DNA of 60,625 nt, taken from NCBI GenBank assembly GCA_018825965.1, contig JAHKAA010000024.1:1-60625 (forward strand), written 5' to 3'. Position numbers and translations under genes: made by a program. The stretch's first letter is position 1. Each line of letters starts with the position of its first letter. Positions 17,930 through 28,388 of this stretch are shown in pieces. The notes beneath the pieces were generated by a model. It worked only from the letters and a program-made list of their open reading frames with translations, ran no database searches and had not been told where the DNA came from. Source of the DNA: Gammaproteobacteria bacterium. GTDB lineage: Bacteria > Pseudomonadota > Gammaproteobacteria > Enterobacterales > Alteromonadaceae.

Positions 17930-18366
17930 TCCGACCAGATATCTTTACAGAAACTGCTGCTGCGCTAAAAAATATTTACGACAACCAACTGCCCCAGTTG
18001 CGTCAGCTCAAAGATTGGCAAAGCAAATACCGTATTTTAATGACGCTGGGCAAAACATTACCTGCTTTTGACAATGACGGGCACAGAGATGAGTTTTTAG
18101 TGCAGGGCTGTGAAAGCAAAGCCTGGCTGCTGCATTATCAGGACCCTGTTACAACCCAACATTTCTGGGCCTTTGACAGCGATGCCCGCATTGTAAAAGG
18201 CCTGATTATTTTGCTGTTAGTGCAGCTGAATGGCCTGACGTCTGAAGAATTAGCCAAGGCAACACCAGAGTTATTATTAACGGAATTGCAGCTGCAGCAA
18301 AATATCAGCCCTTCCCGCAGCAATGGTTTGCTGGCTGTGTTAAATAAAATAAAGGCTGTGATTTAA
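17926..18366 (+). CDS. csdE: SufE/CsdE-family sulfur acceptor
   Basis: 146 residues of the SufE/CsdE fold. The sulfur-accepting cysteine is Cys62 in LVQGCESKAW, the conserved motif. The ATG overlaps the csdA stop (ATGA), so the two are translationally coupled. It takes a persulfide from CsdA and, in E. coli, passes it on in a pathway that involves the TcdA (CsdL) protein; that gene lies next door on the opposite strand, ending ten bases away. Confidence 0.93.
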   Translation: MIRPDIFTETAAALKNIYDNQLPQLRQLKDWQSKYRILMTLGKTLPAFDNDGHRDEFLVQGCESKAWLLHYQDPVTTQHFWAFDSDARIVKGLIILLLVQLNGLTSEELAKATPELLLTELQLQQNISPSRSNGLLAVLNKIKAVI

Positions 18367-18375
18367 AACTACAGC

Positions 18376-19188
18376 TCAGTTTTTATTGGCTTTATCAGCG
18401 AGTTTTTTTAGCACTTTTGATACCGCAACAAAAGCAAAGGTGCCTGTGACTACAGTGACAGCACCAAAACCTCCGCTGCAATCTAAGCGCATAGGGCCAT
18501 CCAATTCTGGTTTGGTCTGACAGACAGTGCCATCACCTTTTGGATAGACCAATTGCTCAGTGGAATACACAGCATCTATGCCAAAACGTCGTTTGGGGTT
18601 GCGGCTATAGTTGTAGTCGCGGCGCAAGGTATTACGCACTTTGGATAACAAAGGGTCGTACACAGTCTGACTTAAGTCGGCCAGCTGAATTTGAGTAGGA
18701 TCCACCTGCCCGCCTGCGCCGCCGACTGTCACTATCGCAATTTTATTACGTTTGCAGTGTGCAATCAGCGCCACTTTAGCTTTGATGGAATCAATGCAAT
18801 CCACTACATAATCAAAGTCTGTGCTCATCAGCTGAAATAAATTGTCAGAGCTAACAAAATCTTCCACCTGATGCACAACACAATCAGGGTTAATGGCTTT
18901 AATCCGCTCTGCCATCACCGCTACTTTGTCCTGGCCTATGCTGTTGGATAATGCATGCAACTGGCGATTAGTATTGCTGATACAAATATCGTCCAAATCA
19001 ATCAGAGTAATTTCGCCTATGCCAGAGCGAGCCAAAGCTTCAGCGGCCCAGCTACCCACACCACCAATACCGACCACACAGACATGAGATTTCTGAAACG
19101 CATCCAGCGCTTTGGTGCCATACAAACGGCCTATGCCGGCAAAACGTAATAAATAATCGGACACGTAAATTACTCTTTTACTCAACAA
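18376..19188 (-). CDS. tcdA: tRNA threonylcarbamoyladenosine dehydratase
   Basis: Up to 270 residues of the E1/ThiF/MoeB fold. The ATP-binding GIGGVGSWAAEALARSGIGE follows a short N-terminus, then LIDLDDICISNTNRQ and VVDCIDSIKAK. TcdA cyclises t6A37 of ANN-decoding tRNAs to ct6A using ATP. The family usually begins near VSDYLLRF, so GTG 19164 is an alternative start; the longer start overlaps the upstream pseudouridine synthase by 11 bases. It converges with csdA-csdE, matching their functional link. No clear terminator lies between the convergent ends. Confidence 0.95.
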   Translation of the reverse strand: MLSKRVIYVSDYLLRFAGIGRLYGTKALDAFQKSHVCVVGIGGVGSWAAEALARSGIGEITLIDLDDICISNTNRQLHALSNSIGQDKVAVMAERIKAINPDCVVHQVEDFVSSDNLFQLMSTDFDYVVDCIDSIKAKVALIAHCKRNKIAIVTVGGAGGQVDPTQIQLADLSQTVYDPLLSKVRNTLRRDYNYSRNPKRRFGIDAVYSTEQLVYPKGDGTVCQTKPELDGPMRLDCSGGFGAVTVVTGTFAFVAVSKVLKKLADKANKN

Positions 19189-19885
19189 CTTTTGACGTTG
19201 TTGGTTTTTGATAAGAAGGCCAATCCAGCTTTGCAGGTTCAGGCCAATGCTGATTTAGGTGCTGCAACAAGGATTGCGATAAAAACTCTGTGCCATCAGA
19301 GGGCGGCAACACCAGCTTTATGTCAGTGCCATGCCAGCTAAAATACAATGCATAAGCATGCAGATATAAGCGTTCTGCTGCAGTGCCCTGATACAACTCA
19401 TCCCCTAAAATAGCAGCGCTAACGCTTTTTAATGCAACCCGCACCTGATGGGTTTTACCTGTAAAAGGCTTGACCAAAAAAGCTCTGCGCCCTTCCACCT
19501 CGTAAAAAGCCGAGACAAAATAACTGACGGCAGGATTAGTTAACCTACTGGTCAATTTCCAGGCCGAACGACGCGCCTGCACCATATCGCCTTTGACCCA
19601 ACCTTGTTTTTTCTTTGGTTTTTGATCCGTCAGCGCCAGATAGAACTTTTGGATCTGCTGGTTTTGAAATAATTGCGACAACAAGGCTGCCGCTTCGCTG
19701 CTTTTTGCCAGCAGTAATAAACCTGAAGTGCCTTTGTCTAAACGATGCACTGCATAGAGCTTCAAGCCAAACTGAGCTTCGGCCAAAGCAACTACTCCGG
19801 CTTCAAACTCGGAATGAAAACTGCGGCCGGAAGGTTTATCCAACACCAGAAAATCGACATGATCCAATACCAGCTTCAATGACAT
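19178..19885 (-). CDS. RluA-family pseudouridine synthase
   Basis: 235 residues. The catalytic motif is AVHRLDKGTSGLLLLAKS with Asp50 as the nucleophile, and GKTHQVRVALKSVSAAILGDELY is the second conserved block. It lacks an S4 domain and is shorter than RluC or RluD, resembling the small RluA-like proteins of marine gammaproteobacteria. The RNA target (rRNA or tRNA) cannot be told. It starts directly after the kdsB stop and overlaps tcdA, so it is at the distal end of the comEC-msbA-lpxK-kdsB gene run. Confidence 0.88.
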   Translation of the reverse strand: MSLKLVLDHVDFLVLDKPSGRSFHSEFEAGVVALAEAQFGLKLYAVHRLDKGTSGLLLLAKSSEAAALLSQLFQNQQIQKFYLALTDQKPKKKQGWVKGDMVQARRSAWKLTSRLTNPAVSYFVSAFYEVEGRRAFLVKPFTGKTHQVRVALKSVSAAILGDELYQGTAAERLYLHAYALYFSWHGTDIKLVLPPSDGTEFLSQSLLQHLNQHWPEPAKLDWPSYQKPTTSKVVE

Positions 19886-20650
19886 TTATAAAGCAGCCGC
19901 AACCTGACGGGCGCGTTCCAAATCTTCTGACGTATCTACGCCTACTGCAGGCGTTTCCAGTGCAGTAGCAACATGAATAGCTTCGCCTTGCCACAGAACT
20001 CTCAATTGCTCCAGGCATTCAATCTGCTCAAGCCTTGAGGCTGGCCAACTGACATAATCTTTAATAAAACCAGCACGATAAGCGTAAATACCTATATGAC
20101 GACGGTAGATATCAGTAAGCGCCGCAGTAAAATTTTTATCGCGATCAAAAGGGATCACAGAGCGGCTGAAATACAAAGCATAGCCATTTTTGTCGCTTTG
20201 TACTTTCACCACATTTGGGTTTTGCACTTCATCCTGATGTTCGATAGGCACAGATAAAGTCGCCATCCGGGCTTTAGTTTGACTGGCTAAATTTTCTGCC
20301 ACCTGACGGATAATAGCTGGCGGAATAAAAGGCTCATCACCCTGTACATTCACCACCACAGTATCATCGGCCAAACCTAATAAAGACACCACTTCGGCCA
20401 AACGTTCAGTGCCTGAATTATGCGCCGGGCTGGTCATACAAACTTCAGCGCCAAAAGCTTCACACAGCTGCTGCACCCGGGCGTCGTCTGTGGCTATCAC
20501 CACACGTTCTGCACCACTTTTAATAGCCTGACGGTACACCCGTTCTATCATGGTCAAACCTGCAATGTCAGCCAGAGGCTTACCAGGTAAACGGCTGCTG
20601 GCGTAACGGGCCGGAATAACAACCAGAAACTGGCAGGTGATCAGCGCCAT
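19886..20650 (-). CDS. kdsB: 3-deoxy-manno-octulosonate cytidylyltransferase
   Basis: 254 residues. The nucleotidyltransferase signature [20 protein letters not shown] is at the N-terminus, with [13 protein letters not shown] (about 98-110) as the metal-binding motif and [11 protein letters not shown] near residue 190. It activates Kdo to CMP-Kdo for lipopolysaccharide inner core synthesis. The start overlaps the upstream Trm112-like gene by ten bases. Together with lpxK and msbA it forms an LPS module. Confidence 0.97.
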   Translation of the reverse strand: MALITCQFLVVIPARYASSRLPGKPLADIAGLTMIERVYRQAIKSGAERVVIATDDARVQQLCEAFGAEVCMTSPAHNSGTERLAEVVSLLGLADDTVVVNVQGDEPFIPPAIIRQVAENLASQTKARMATLSVPIEHQDEVQNPNVVKVQSDKNGYALYFSRSVIPFDRDKNFTAALTDIYRRHIGIYAYRAGFIKDYVSWPASRLEQIECLEQLRVLWQGEAIHVATALETPAVGVDTSEDLERARQVAAAL

Positions 20651-20835
20651 TTCTCTGCCTCATCCAGACTTAAAGTGCGGGCTTCTGAACTTAACAGCAC
20701 AGGAATATGTTGTTTCACCGGATAAGCTAAACGGTCTGCAGTGCAAATCAGCTCCTGCTTTTCTTTATCCAGTTTCAGTTTGTTTTTACACAGTGGACAA
20801 GCAATGATGTCCAGTAAGGCGATATTTAAAGCCAT
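20641..20835 (-). CDS. Trm112-family (YcaR-like) small protein
   Basis: 64 residues starting [20 protein letters not shown], with [23 protein letters not shown] following. This is the YcaR/Trm112 fold, with one CxxC pair and the IPVL motif. The role in bacteria is unclear; it sits between lpxK and kdsB in many gammaproteobacteria, as here. Its ends touch lpxK (one-base overlap) and kdsB (ten-base overlap), which argues for strict co-translation. Confidence 0.93.
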   Translation of the reverse strand: MALNIALLDIIACPLCKNKLKLDKEKQELICTADRLAYPVKQHIPVLLSSEARTLSLDEAEKWR

Positions 20836-21806
20836 TAGTTATCTCTCCATTGGCGCAACTGCTGCTGCAACCAGAATTTAAATTCGTCCGACAGGTCGGC
20901 TTCGACCGGCAGGTAATACCAATTGGGTTTAGCAAAAGCCCTGCATTTGACCGCATCTTTTTCAGTCATCAATAGCGGGCCTTCAATGCCCGCCAGGCTG
21001 TGCTCATCAAAAGCATAATGATCACGGAAAAAGGCTGTGCTTTTAATCTCAATACCAACACTTTTTACCGTATCAACAAAACGTTGTGGATTGCCTATAG
21101 CTGCCACTAAAGTGACAGCTTGTGCTTGTTCTGGCCATGACGTTTGACCATCCAAAGCAACAGGAGCAACAGGTTTTAACGCCATTTTATACTGTGCAAA
21201 CTGGAAATCGCCGCTATTTACAATGACAGCACCGACACTTTGTAAACGTGATACTGGCTCACGTAAAGGCCCTGCCGGCAGTAACTGCTGATTACCCAGT
21301 CCACGCTGACCATCAATCAGTACTAACTCCAAATCACGTTGTAGTCTGTAATGCTGCAAACCATCATCGCTAATGACTATATCGCAGTCTGTGGTAGCAA
21401 GCAGATACTGTGCTGCGGCAACACGATCCGGGCAGACCACCACAGGACAACCGCTTTTGCCTGCTAATAACAAAGGCTCGTCCCCCACATCAGCAGCCAA
21501 ATGCAAAGAAGTGACCCGCACAGGTTCAGTGATACGGGCACCATAACCCCGGCTGACAATACCAGGGGTAAAACCCTGCTCTGTTAAAAACTGACAGAGC
21601 CAAAGCGTAAAAGGGGTTTTTCCTGTGCCACCTACTGAAATATTACCGACAATAACAACAGGTTTTTCCACAGCAAAAGATTGAAACCAGCCACGTTGAT
21701 AACCAAGACGGCGGATAGCAGCCACCAGCCGATACAACAAACTCAAAGGCCAAAACAACAAAGTAAAAGGATGCTGTTTATACCAGCCACGCTCCCACCA
21801 GTTCAT
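20835..21806 (-). CDS. lpxK: tetraacyldisaccharide 4'-kinase
   Basis: 323 residues. An N-terminal membrane-associating segment ([19 protein letters not shown]) is followed by a P-loop [13 protein letters not shown] (about 54-66) and [10 protein letters not shown]. It phosphorylates the lipid A disaccharide at the 4' position to give lipid IVA, on the cytoplasmic face. The stop/start overlap with msbA is one base. The gene order msbA-lpxK-Trm112-kdsB is the classical one. Confidence 0.97.
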   Translation of the reverse strand: MNWWERGWYKQHPFTLLFWPLSLLYRLVAAIRRLGYQRGWFQSFAVEKPVVIVGNISVGGTGKTPFTLWLCQFLTEQGFTPGIVSRGYGARITEPVRVTSLHLAADVGDEPLLLAGKSGCPVVVCPDRVAAAQYLLATTDCDIVISDDGLQHYRLQRDLELVLIDGQRGLGNQQLLPAGPLREPVSRLQSVGAVIVNSGDFQFAQYKMALKPVAPVALDGQTSWPEQAQAVTLVAAIGNPQRFVDTVKSVGIEIKSTAFFRDHYAFDEHSLAGIEGPLLMTEKDAVKCRAFAKPNWYYLPVEADLSDEFKFWLQQQLRQWRDN

Positions 21807-23566
21807 CAGGCCTCGCTAAATTGCATTTTATACAGCTGAGCATAATAACCATTTTGTGCCAGCAATGACTGATGAGTGCCCTGCTCTACGATCTGGCCCT
21901 GATCCATCACTAAAATCTGGTCAGCATTTTCAATAGTAGATAAACGGTGCGCTATGACAATGCTGGTACGGCCTTTAAACAACTCTTCTAAAGCCCCCTG
22001 TATTTTACGCTCTGATTCGGTATCCAAAGCTGAAGTGGCTTCATCCAGAATAAGTAAAGGAGCCTGACGTAATAAAGCCCTGGCTATGGCTATACGCTGG
22101 CGTTGACCACCGGATAAAGTCACACCATTTTCGCCAATTTCTGTATCCAGCCCTTGTGGCATCTGGTTGACAAATTCCATCACATGGGCTTTTTCCGCTA
22201 CGTGAATTAAATGCTCACGGCTTAATTCACCACGATACCCATAAGCAATATTATGGGCGATGGTGTCGTTAAACAGCACCACATGCTGCGAAACCACAGC
22301 CATTTGTCCACGTAGTGAGTCTAGCGTGCAGTCTTTGGCATTGATGCCATCCAGCAGAATTTCGCCTTGTTCGATTTCATAAAAACGTGGCAATAAGTTG
22401 GAAATTGTAGTTTTACCGCTGCCGGAGCGACCCACTAAGGCCACAGTCTGACCAGGTTCCACTTTAATATTGATCTGTTTTAATACCTGTTTTTCATGGC
22501 CAGGATAATGAAAGCTTAAGTCTTTAATTTCTATTGCGCCTTTTACCTGATCAAGCTCAATAGTGCCTGTGTCCTGTTCTGGTTTTTCATCCAAGACTAA
22601 AAATACATTAGTAGCTGCCGCCATACCACGCTGGAAATCACTGTTGACTGTGGTCAGTTGCTTGAGCGGTTTTAACAGCAACATCATAGCGGCCAGAATT
22701 TCACTGAAAGTACCTGGGGTTAAGGTATCAAGCATGGATGGGAAGCTCGCCAGATAAATCACAAAAGCCAAAGCAAAAGAAGCGATCAGCTGCACCAGCG
22801 ATACACTGATGGAACGGGTCGCCTCCATTTTGACGTCCAGCTGGCGGTTACGATTATTCACTGCTTTAAATCTGGCATTTTCCAGTTCGGCAGAACCAAA
22901 GGACAAGATCACTTTATGGCCGTTTAGCATTTGTTCTGAGCTGGTGGTCACATCCCCCATGGCGTTTTGCATATTGCTGCTGATTTTGCGAAAGCGTTTT
23001 GACACATGACTGACGATCAAAGCGATCACAGGTGCTATCAACAGAAAAATAAGCGACAGCTGCCAACTGTTATAAAACATCAGGCCCAGACAACCCAAAA
23101 CAAATACACCTTCGTGAATCAGCACCATCAGCGCTTTACTGGAGGCTTGTTTAATTTGCTCTGCATCGTAGGTAATTTTGGAAATCAGCTCGCCGGTCGA
23201 GTGTTTATCATGGTAACTGACAGGTAAAGCGATCATCTGACGGAATAACTGCTGGCGTAAGTCTTTGACTATATGAGTGCCAGCCCAGGTTAAGCAGTAG
23301 CTGGAAAGAAAATGAAACACACCACGCAGGAAAAACATGCCCACCACAAAAACCGGCGCCCAGGCCAGGTAAGCCATATCTTTTTGCGTAATGCCTCTGT
23401 CGATAAAACTGGAAAACTGTGAAATAAAATACACGTCAACGCAGGCATAACCGGCCATACCTAACATGGCCAGCGCAAAACCTGCTTTATAGGGCTTTAA
23501 ATACTGCAGCAGGCGTTTAAAAGTGCTGATTGAACCTGTTGTTTGTGAAGACAAATCTAACCCCAA
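21806..23566 (-). CDS. msbA: lipid A export ATP-binding/permease protein
   Basis: 586 residues. Six membrane helices in the first 310 residues are followed by an ABC ATPase domain: Walker A LVGRSGSGKTTISNLL, signature LSGGQRQRIAIARAL, Walker B PLLILDEATSALD and a switch His in VIAHRLSTI. It is a homodimeric flippase for lipid A-core across the inner membrane. It follows comEC by 56 bases and overlaps lpxK. Confidence 0.97.
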   Translation of the reverse strand: MGLDLSSQTTGSISTFKRLLQYLKPYKAGFALAMLGMAGYACVDVYFISQFSSFIDRGITQKDMAYLAWAPVFVVGMFFLRGVFHFLSSYCLTWAGTHIVKDLRQQLFRQMIALPVSYHDKHSTGELISKITYDAEQIKQASSKALMVLIHEGVFVLGCLGLMFYNSWQLSLIFLLIAPVIALIVSHVSKRFRKISSNMQNAMGDVTTSSEQMLNGHKVILSFGSAELENARFKAVNNRNRQLDVKMEATRSISVSLVQLIASFALAFVIYLASFPSMLDTLTPGTFSEILAAMMLLLKPLKQLTTVNSDFQRGMAAATNVFLVLDEKPEQDTGTIELDQVKGAIEIKDLSFHYPGHEKQVLKQINIKVEPGQTVALVGRSGSGKTTISNLLPRFYEIEQGEILLDGINAKDCTLDSLRGQMAVVSQHVVLFNDTIAHNIAYGYRGELSREHLIHVAEKAHVMEFVNQMPQGLDTEIGENGVTLSGGQRQRIAIARALLRQAPLLILDEATSALDTESERKIQGALEELFKGRTSIVIAHRLSTIENADQILVMDQGQIVEQGTHQSLLAQNGYYAQLYKMQFSEA

Positions 23567-23622
23567 AGAATATGAAAACCGCGGCCATTCTACCTTGTTG
23601 TTTCGGCTCTTTCAGCAATTGT

Positions 23623-25833
23623 TCACTGCTTTTGCAGCCAAAAGGGCAAAGGCTGTTGCCGGTAAGGCCAGATATGTAGCTGCTGATCTGTGATTTCAAT
23701 ACGAATAGCGCCCTGATCTGCAGTGTTTAGCAGCGGAATTTGCAACAAAGACAGCCGCGCCCGTACTTCTTTGCTTGGATGGCCATAAGCATTATTGGCC
23801 GCAGCACTATTGAGGGCGAACAAAGGCTGGATTTGAGCTAAAAAACTCAGGTGACTTGAGCTTTTACTGCCATGATGGCCTAACAGCAACAGATCCGTCT
23901 TCAGATGAGGCTCAGCACTAAGCAGCTCGGCTTCCACTGTGCTGCTGATGTCCCCCGTTAATAAAAAACGCCATCCGGCGGCCTCTATCGCAAGTACGCA
24001 GGATGAATCATTGCCTTCAGGTTTGGCATAAGCACTTCGAAACGACCCCAACCGGGCATCCAGATAAACGGCAGGCAAAGCTGAACAAGGCTGCTGCGGA
24101 TAACCTGTCTGAAAATCAGCAATTAACTGCACTTTGGGATAAGCCTTCAGTACTTCTGAAAAAGCCCCTGTATGATCGCTGTCAGCATGGCTTAAGACCA
24201 AATAATCCAGCTGACGTATGCCCTGATAATGCAGATAAGGCAACACATAAGCTTCAGTTGCATTAAAGCTGCCATACACAGGCCCCACATCATACAGCAG
24301 CCCTCTATCACCTTTTTGCAGCAACACAGCCGTACCTTGCCCTACATCAATCATATGCAATTGCCACTGCGACACTTTGGGCCATAACAAAAAAACAAAA
24401 GGCAACAGCAATACACTCAGCCGTAACTTAGGGACAGAACCTGGCAGAAAAAACACAGCGACGAACAGCAATGCCACTAAAAGCGCAGAAAACACCGTCT
24501 GAGCAGGCAATAGCCACCAATAGTCCATCGCCGCGCCGTACAGAAGCCAATGGTAAAGCGGCGCTAAAACCCGATCCGCCAATTGCCAGTGCCATACCGC
24601 AGACGCAGGCAACACCAGCTCCAACAACAAGGCCATAAGTAAATAAGGAATAACGACTAAAGAACACCAGGGCACAAAAATCAGGTTGGATAACAAAGCT
24701 AAAGGCGCTATGCCATGGAAAAACAATAAAGTAGGCGCACTCATCAACAGCGTCATCAGCGCCTGAAATTGAACAGCCTGGCGCACCCGTCCCTTGAAAC
24801 TGTGATCCAGCAAAGGATAACGCCAGACAAACAAAAAAATCAGCGCCACCGCATAGACAGTCAGCCAAAAGCTGATACTCATCACCCACAAAGGGTTCAG
24901 CAGCAACAGCAGGCCACAGACCAGCAGCCAGCTTTGGCTGTAACTTAATCGCCTGTGCTGTTGTATTAAATACACAGCTAAACCCAATGCGACTAATGCA
25001 CGTAAGGTAGGAATAGCAAAACCAGCCAACAAGCTGTAGTACCAGGCGGCTGCTAAAGCAACAAAAGGAGCCCACTGGCGGCAGACTAACAAACTCAGAT
25101 TGATTTTTGCCAGCAACAGCATCAGGCCATAAACCCAACCAAACAACAAACCAATATGAAAACCGGATATCGAAATTAAATGCCCAAGTGCCGTCGCCTG
25201 CAAACCTAACCACAACTCATCGCTAAAAGGCCGCTCGCCCAGAGTTAAGGCAGAGATCAAAGAAAAAGAAGGTAAATCACCAATTTTTGCTTTTAAACGC
25301 TGATACAACTGCTGGCGGTGATCCCATTGTGGCTCCAGCAAGACCGCATCTTTTATAACGCAGTTGGCAATAAGGCCAGACACATAAGCATTGGCCTCCA
25401 CATAAGCAGAGCCAGGATTAGCAGGCGCACGAATTGCTTTACAACGTACTTTAAACCACCAGTGCTGCCCCTGGCCTAACACCTGTGGCGCCCCCTGCCA
25501 GCGCAGTCGCACTAAATACCCCTGGTGTGGCCCTTCATTGATTTGCCATAAAAATCTGCTGAAGTCTTCATCTTGTTGTCTGATACTGACCACCTGCCCT
25601 TTCAGCCAGGGATCAAAGAGCTGGAGTAGTTGTTGTGCATTCGATTGATGCTGCTGTACTTGCCACAACCAGAGACTTAAAGCACAACAAAGCCCGGTAA
25701 AAAACAGTAAACGGTAGTACAAAAAAATCAGGATCAAAGAGAACAAAAAAATAAGCCACAAAAGGGCTGGCACTATTGGTAAAAATAATGACAATAGACA
25801 TCCGCTGATCACGCCGATGAAAAAACGGTTCAC
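23623..25833 (-). CDS. comEC: ComEC/Rec2-family DNA uptake channel
   Basis: 736 residues. N-terminal membrane helices (residues 5-55) flank an OB-like periplasmic domain; a central multi-helix competence domain includes GHLISISGFHIGLLFGW; the C-terminal metallo-beta-lactamase-like domain has LSHADSDHTGAF and LLGHHGSKSSS. It forms the inner-membrane channel for single-stranded DNA import during transformation. The start is a GTG with no obvious ribosome site, 25 bases from the divergent DUF2062 gene, so their promoters must overlap coding sequence. Confidence 0.95.
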   Translation of the reverse strand: MNRFFIGVISGCLLSLFLPIVPALLWLIFLFSLILIFLYYRLLFFTGLCCALSLWLWQVQQHQSNAQQLLQLFDPWLKGQVVSIRQQDEDFSRFLWQINEGPHQGYLVRLRWQGAPQVLGQGQHWWFKVRCKAIRAPANPGSAYVEANAYVSGLIANCVIKDAVLLEPQWDHRQQLYQRLKAKIGDLPSFSLISALTLGERPFSDELWLGLQATALGHLISISGFHIGLLFGWVYGLMLLLAKINLSLLVCRQWAPFVALAAAWYYSLLAGFAIPTLRALVALGLAVYLIQQHRRLSYSQSWLLVCGLLLLLNPLWVMSISFWLTVYAVALIFLFVWRYPLLDHSFKGRVRQAVQFQALMTLLMSAPTLLFFHGIAPLALLSNLIFVPWCSLVVIPYLLMALLLELVLPASAVWHWQLADRVLAPLYHWLLYGAAMDYWWLLPAQTVFSALLVALLFVAVFFLPGSVPKLRLSVLLLPFVFLLWPKVSQWQLHMIDVGQGTAVLLQKGDRGLLYDVGPVYGSFNATEAYVLPYLHYQGIRQLDYLVLSHADSDHTGAFSEVLKAYPKVQLIADFQTGYPQQPCSALPAVYLDARLGSFRSAYAKPEGNDSSCVLAIEAAGWRFLLTGDISSTVEAELLSAEPHLKTDLLLLGHHGSKSSSHLSFLAQIQPLFALNSAAANNAYGHPSKEVRARLSLLQIPLLNTADQGAIRIEITDQQLHIWPYRQQPLPFWLQKQ

Positions 25834-25858
25834 GTTAATTTTTCATTAATGAGTTGTA

Positions 25859-26398
25859 ATGGCAAAGAATCTAATTAAGAAATATCTACCAGATACAGAA
25901 AAAATCAAGCAACACCCGTCGCTAAAAATTTTTGGTGCTTTGTTGCATGACAACAATTTGTGGCACCTGAACCGCCGTTCTGCCCGTGGCGCTTTTGCTG
26001 TGGGTTTGTTTGTCGCTTTAATCCCTATGCCATTTCAGATGGTATTAGCTGCGGCTTTAGCTATTTTATTCAGAGTCAATTTACCCTTGTCCGTTGCCTT
26101 GGTCTGGTTGACCAACCCTTTAACTATGGGGCCCATATTTTTTATCTGTTATCAGTTAGGAGCTTTGCTCCTGGGGCATCCAGGCCACCATGTCGAACCT
26201 GAAGCAAGTTTCAGTTGGTTAATAGACAGTCTGGATACCATAGGTAAACCTTTCCTGCTGGGTTGTCTTGTTATCGGTAGTACTTTGTCAGCTTTGGGTT
26301 ATACGCTGGTGGATTATTTCTGGTGTTTATCGGCAAAAAAATCCTGGCAAAACCGCATTAAAAAACGTCAGAGTGAAACAGAAACTGACCCGCTCTGA
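25859..26398 (+). CDS. DUF2062 membrane protein
   Basis: 179 residues. The family signature is visible as NRRSARGAFAVGLFVALIPMPFQMVLA, then WLTNPLTMGPIFFICYQLG. There are about three membrane segments and a basic C-terminal tail. Function is unknown; the fold is widespread in proteobacteria. Its last codons form one arm of the terminator hairpin at 26361-26405. It is alone on the plus strand between comEC and the lol operon. Confidence 0.88.
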   Translation: MAKNLIKKYLPDTEKIKQHPSLKIFGALLHDNNLWHLNRRSARGAFAVGLFVALIPMPFQMVLAAALAILFRVNLPLSVALVWLTNPLTMGPIFFICYQLGALLLGHPGHHVEPEASFSWLIDSLDTIGKPFLLGCLVIGSTLSALGYTLVDYFWCLSAKKSWQNRIKKRQSETETDPL

Positions 26399-26405
26399 CG
26401 TTTTG
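26361..26405. terminator. bidirectional terminator overlapping the DUF2062 stop
   Basis: Arms AAACGTCAGAG and CTCTGACGTTTT enclose 19 bases. The DUF2062 TGA stop lies inside the right arm. There is a T run on the plus strand and an A run at the left, so it can serve both the DUF2062 gene and lolE. Confidence 0.75.
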
Positions 26406-26434
26406 TATCTTTGTCTGCCACCTGGCGTCAGAAA

Positions 26435-27679
26435 CTATCGTTGACCTAACACAAAAGCTGGCTGCACCTTACTGGCGCTTAATGCGGGATAAATAGTCGC
26501 CAGTAAGCTCATGATAAGAGCTACGCCTATGGTGATCAGCACTTGCATAGGTTCAATATGAGAAGGCACATAATCAACAAAATAAATGCTGGAATCCAGC
26601 AAGCTAAAACCTGTCAGGCTGGTAATAAAACGAAACAGCGGCTCTATTTGCCAGGCCAATAACAAGCCCACACAACCTCCGACCAAAGTTCCTGTTAAGC
26701 CATTCAGCCAGCCAAGCCACATAAAAGCTTTCACTATACGGCTTCTGGGCATCCCCATGGTCAGCAGAATAGCGATATCCCCTTGTTTTTCCCGCACAGC
26801 CATCACTAAAGTGGCGACAATATTAAAGCAGGCCACAGCCAACACCAGCACTAATACCAGATACAAAATACTGCGTACCATCTGAATATCGTTATACAAA
26901 TGACCCTGAGTGCGGAACCAGTCCAGCATATACAAATAGTCGTCATCCGCAGCCATATAACCAAGTTCGCGAGACAACAAAGGTGCGGCAAAAATATCAT
27001 CAATCTTAAAGGCAAAACCCTGAATAGCCCCCTGCGGGTAGTTGAGCCAGGCCCCTAAAGCAGCAATATCCACCCAGGCTTGTTGGTGATCCAACTGGCC
27101 GCCAATACTGACGATAGCGGATACGGTTAAACTGACATGCTTATGGCTGGCCAGTTTGCCATCCGCAGTCACTTGCGGCAGCATCAGTTGCACTTCGTCC
27201 CCCACTTTAGCCAGCACTTCGTCGGCTATGCCTTTACCAAGCACAATCTGATGCTCGTCTATCTGGTTTAAATCCCCTGCGACCACAAAAGAGCCTAAGG
27301 CACTGATGCCCTGCTCCAGCTGCAGATCAATGCCCCTTAAACCCGCAGCTTTTACTTTAGCGCCACTGCGGATCATGGTGTTGGTTTTGATATAAGGCGC
27401 GCCTGCCACAACACCCGGATGCTGTTGCAAAGGCTGAATTTTTTTCCGCCAGTTCTGAATAGGGTCCGACACTGCCTGCAATTCCACATGAGGAATAACA
27501 GACAAAAGCTTATCTTTTAATGCCAGCTCAAAGCCGTTCATCACAGATAAAGCCAGAATGAGAATAGCCACACCAAGGCCAATGCCTATAGTCGAAGAGG
27601 CCGCAATAAAACGGATAAAGGCATTGCTGTTGCGGCTTTTGCGATACCGTTGCGCCAGTTGCCAGGACAAACTAGCCAT
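26435..27679 (-). CDS. lolE: lipoprotein-releasing system transmembrane protein LolE
   Basis: 414 residues from ATG 27679 ([15 protein letters not shown]), the length of E. coli LolE. It has the MacB-like topology: helix 1 near residues 25-50, a large periplasmic domain, then three C-terminal helices from about residue 265. [21 protein letters not shown] is the family motif after helix 1. The start overlaps the lolD end by eight bases. With LolC and LolD it extracts outer-membrane lipoproteins from the inner membrane and passes them to LolA. Confidence 0.95.
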   Translation of the reverse strand: MASLSWQLAQRYRKSRNSNAFIRFIAASSTIGIGLGVAILILALSVMNGFELALKDKLLSVIPHVELQAVSDPIQNWRKKIQPLQQHPGVVAGAPYIKTNTMIRSGAKVKAAGLRGIDLQLEQGISALGSFVVAGDLNQIDEHQIVLGKGIADEVLAKVGDEVQLMLPQVTADGKLASHKHVSLTVSAIVSIGGQLDHQQAWVDIAALGAWLNYPQGAIQGFAFKIDDIFAAPLLSRELGYMAADDDYLYMLDWFRTQGHLYNDIQMVRSILYLVLVLVLAVACFNIVATLVMAVREKQGDIAILLTMGMPRSRIVKAFMWLGWLNGLTGTLVGGCVGLLLAWQIEPLFRFITSLTGFSLLDSSIYFVDYVPSHIEPMQVLITIGVALIMSLLATIYPALSASKVQPAFVLGQR

Positions 27680-28388
27680 GAGATAAGCCATCCATCGTCT
27701 TGCCCAGGTGGCCATCACGCATCCAGTATTGTTGATCCAGCTTTTTCGCCAAAGCCAAATCATGGGTCACCACAATAAAGCTGGTTTTCAGCTCCCGGTT
27801 TAATTCACGTAATAGCTTATAAATACTTTCTGCGGTTTGATGATCCAGATTACCAGTAGGCTCATCGGCCAGCACCAAAGCAGGTTCTCCCACCAAAGCC
27901 CGGGCTATAGCAACACGCTGACGTTCACCGCCGCTCAACTCAGCAGGCCGGTGATCGACCCTGTGCCCTAAACCCACACGTGTTAACATAGCGGCCGCTT
28001 TTTGTTCGGCGCTTTCGTTAGATTCACCACGAATAAGCAGCGGCATAGCCACGTTTTCAAGCGCAGTAAAATCCATCAGCAGATGGTGAAACTGATAAAT
28101 AAAACCCAGTTTTTCATTACGAAGTTTTGCTTTGGCATTGGCCGATAACTTAGCCACAGCTTGGCCTAATAAGGTCAGTTCACCACTGTCCGGCTGATCC
28201 AAAGTGCCTAAAATATGCAATAAGGTGCTTTTACCCGAACCTGAACTGCCGACTATGGCCAGCATATCACCCGCTTTGACTTCAAGACTGACCTGATGCA
28301 AAACCGGAGTGACATTTGCACCCTCTCTGTAACTTTTATTGATGTGGCGGGCCGTTAAAATACTACTCATTAAACTCTTACTCATCAC
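27672..28388 (-). CDS. lolD: lipoprotein-releasing system ATP-binding protein LolD
   Basis: 238 residues. It is an ABC ATPase with Walker [18 protein letters not shown], LolD motif [11 protein letters not shown], signature [15 protein letters not shown] and Walker [14 protein letters not shown]. It powers the LolCDE complex. It overlaps lolC by 11 bases and lolE by eight, a tightly coupled operon. The true start could be the second Met (MSKSLMSS) or a later one. Confidence 0.96.
   Translation of the reverse strand: MMSKSLMSSILTARHINKSYREGANVTPVLHQVSLEVKAGDMLAIVGSSGSGKSTLLHILGTLDQPDSGELTLLGQAVAKLSANAKAKLRNEKLGFIYQFHHLLMDFTALENVAMPLLIRGESNESAEQKAAAMLTRVGLGHRVDHRPAELSGGERQRVAIARALVGEPALVLADEPTGNLDHQTAESIYKLLRELNRELKTSFIVVTHDLALAKKLDQQYWMRDGHLGKTMDGLSHG

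Noticed and set aside
23001..23230. Small plus-strand reading frames within msbA
   Set aside because: They lie fully within a clearly coding minus-strand gene and show no motifs.
24428..25213. Long antiparallel/shifted reading frame within comEC
   Set aside because: It lies entirely inside comEC, which has clear domain motifs; the other frame shows no family features.
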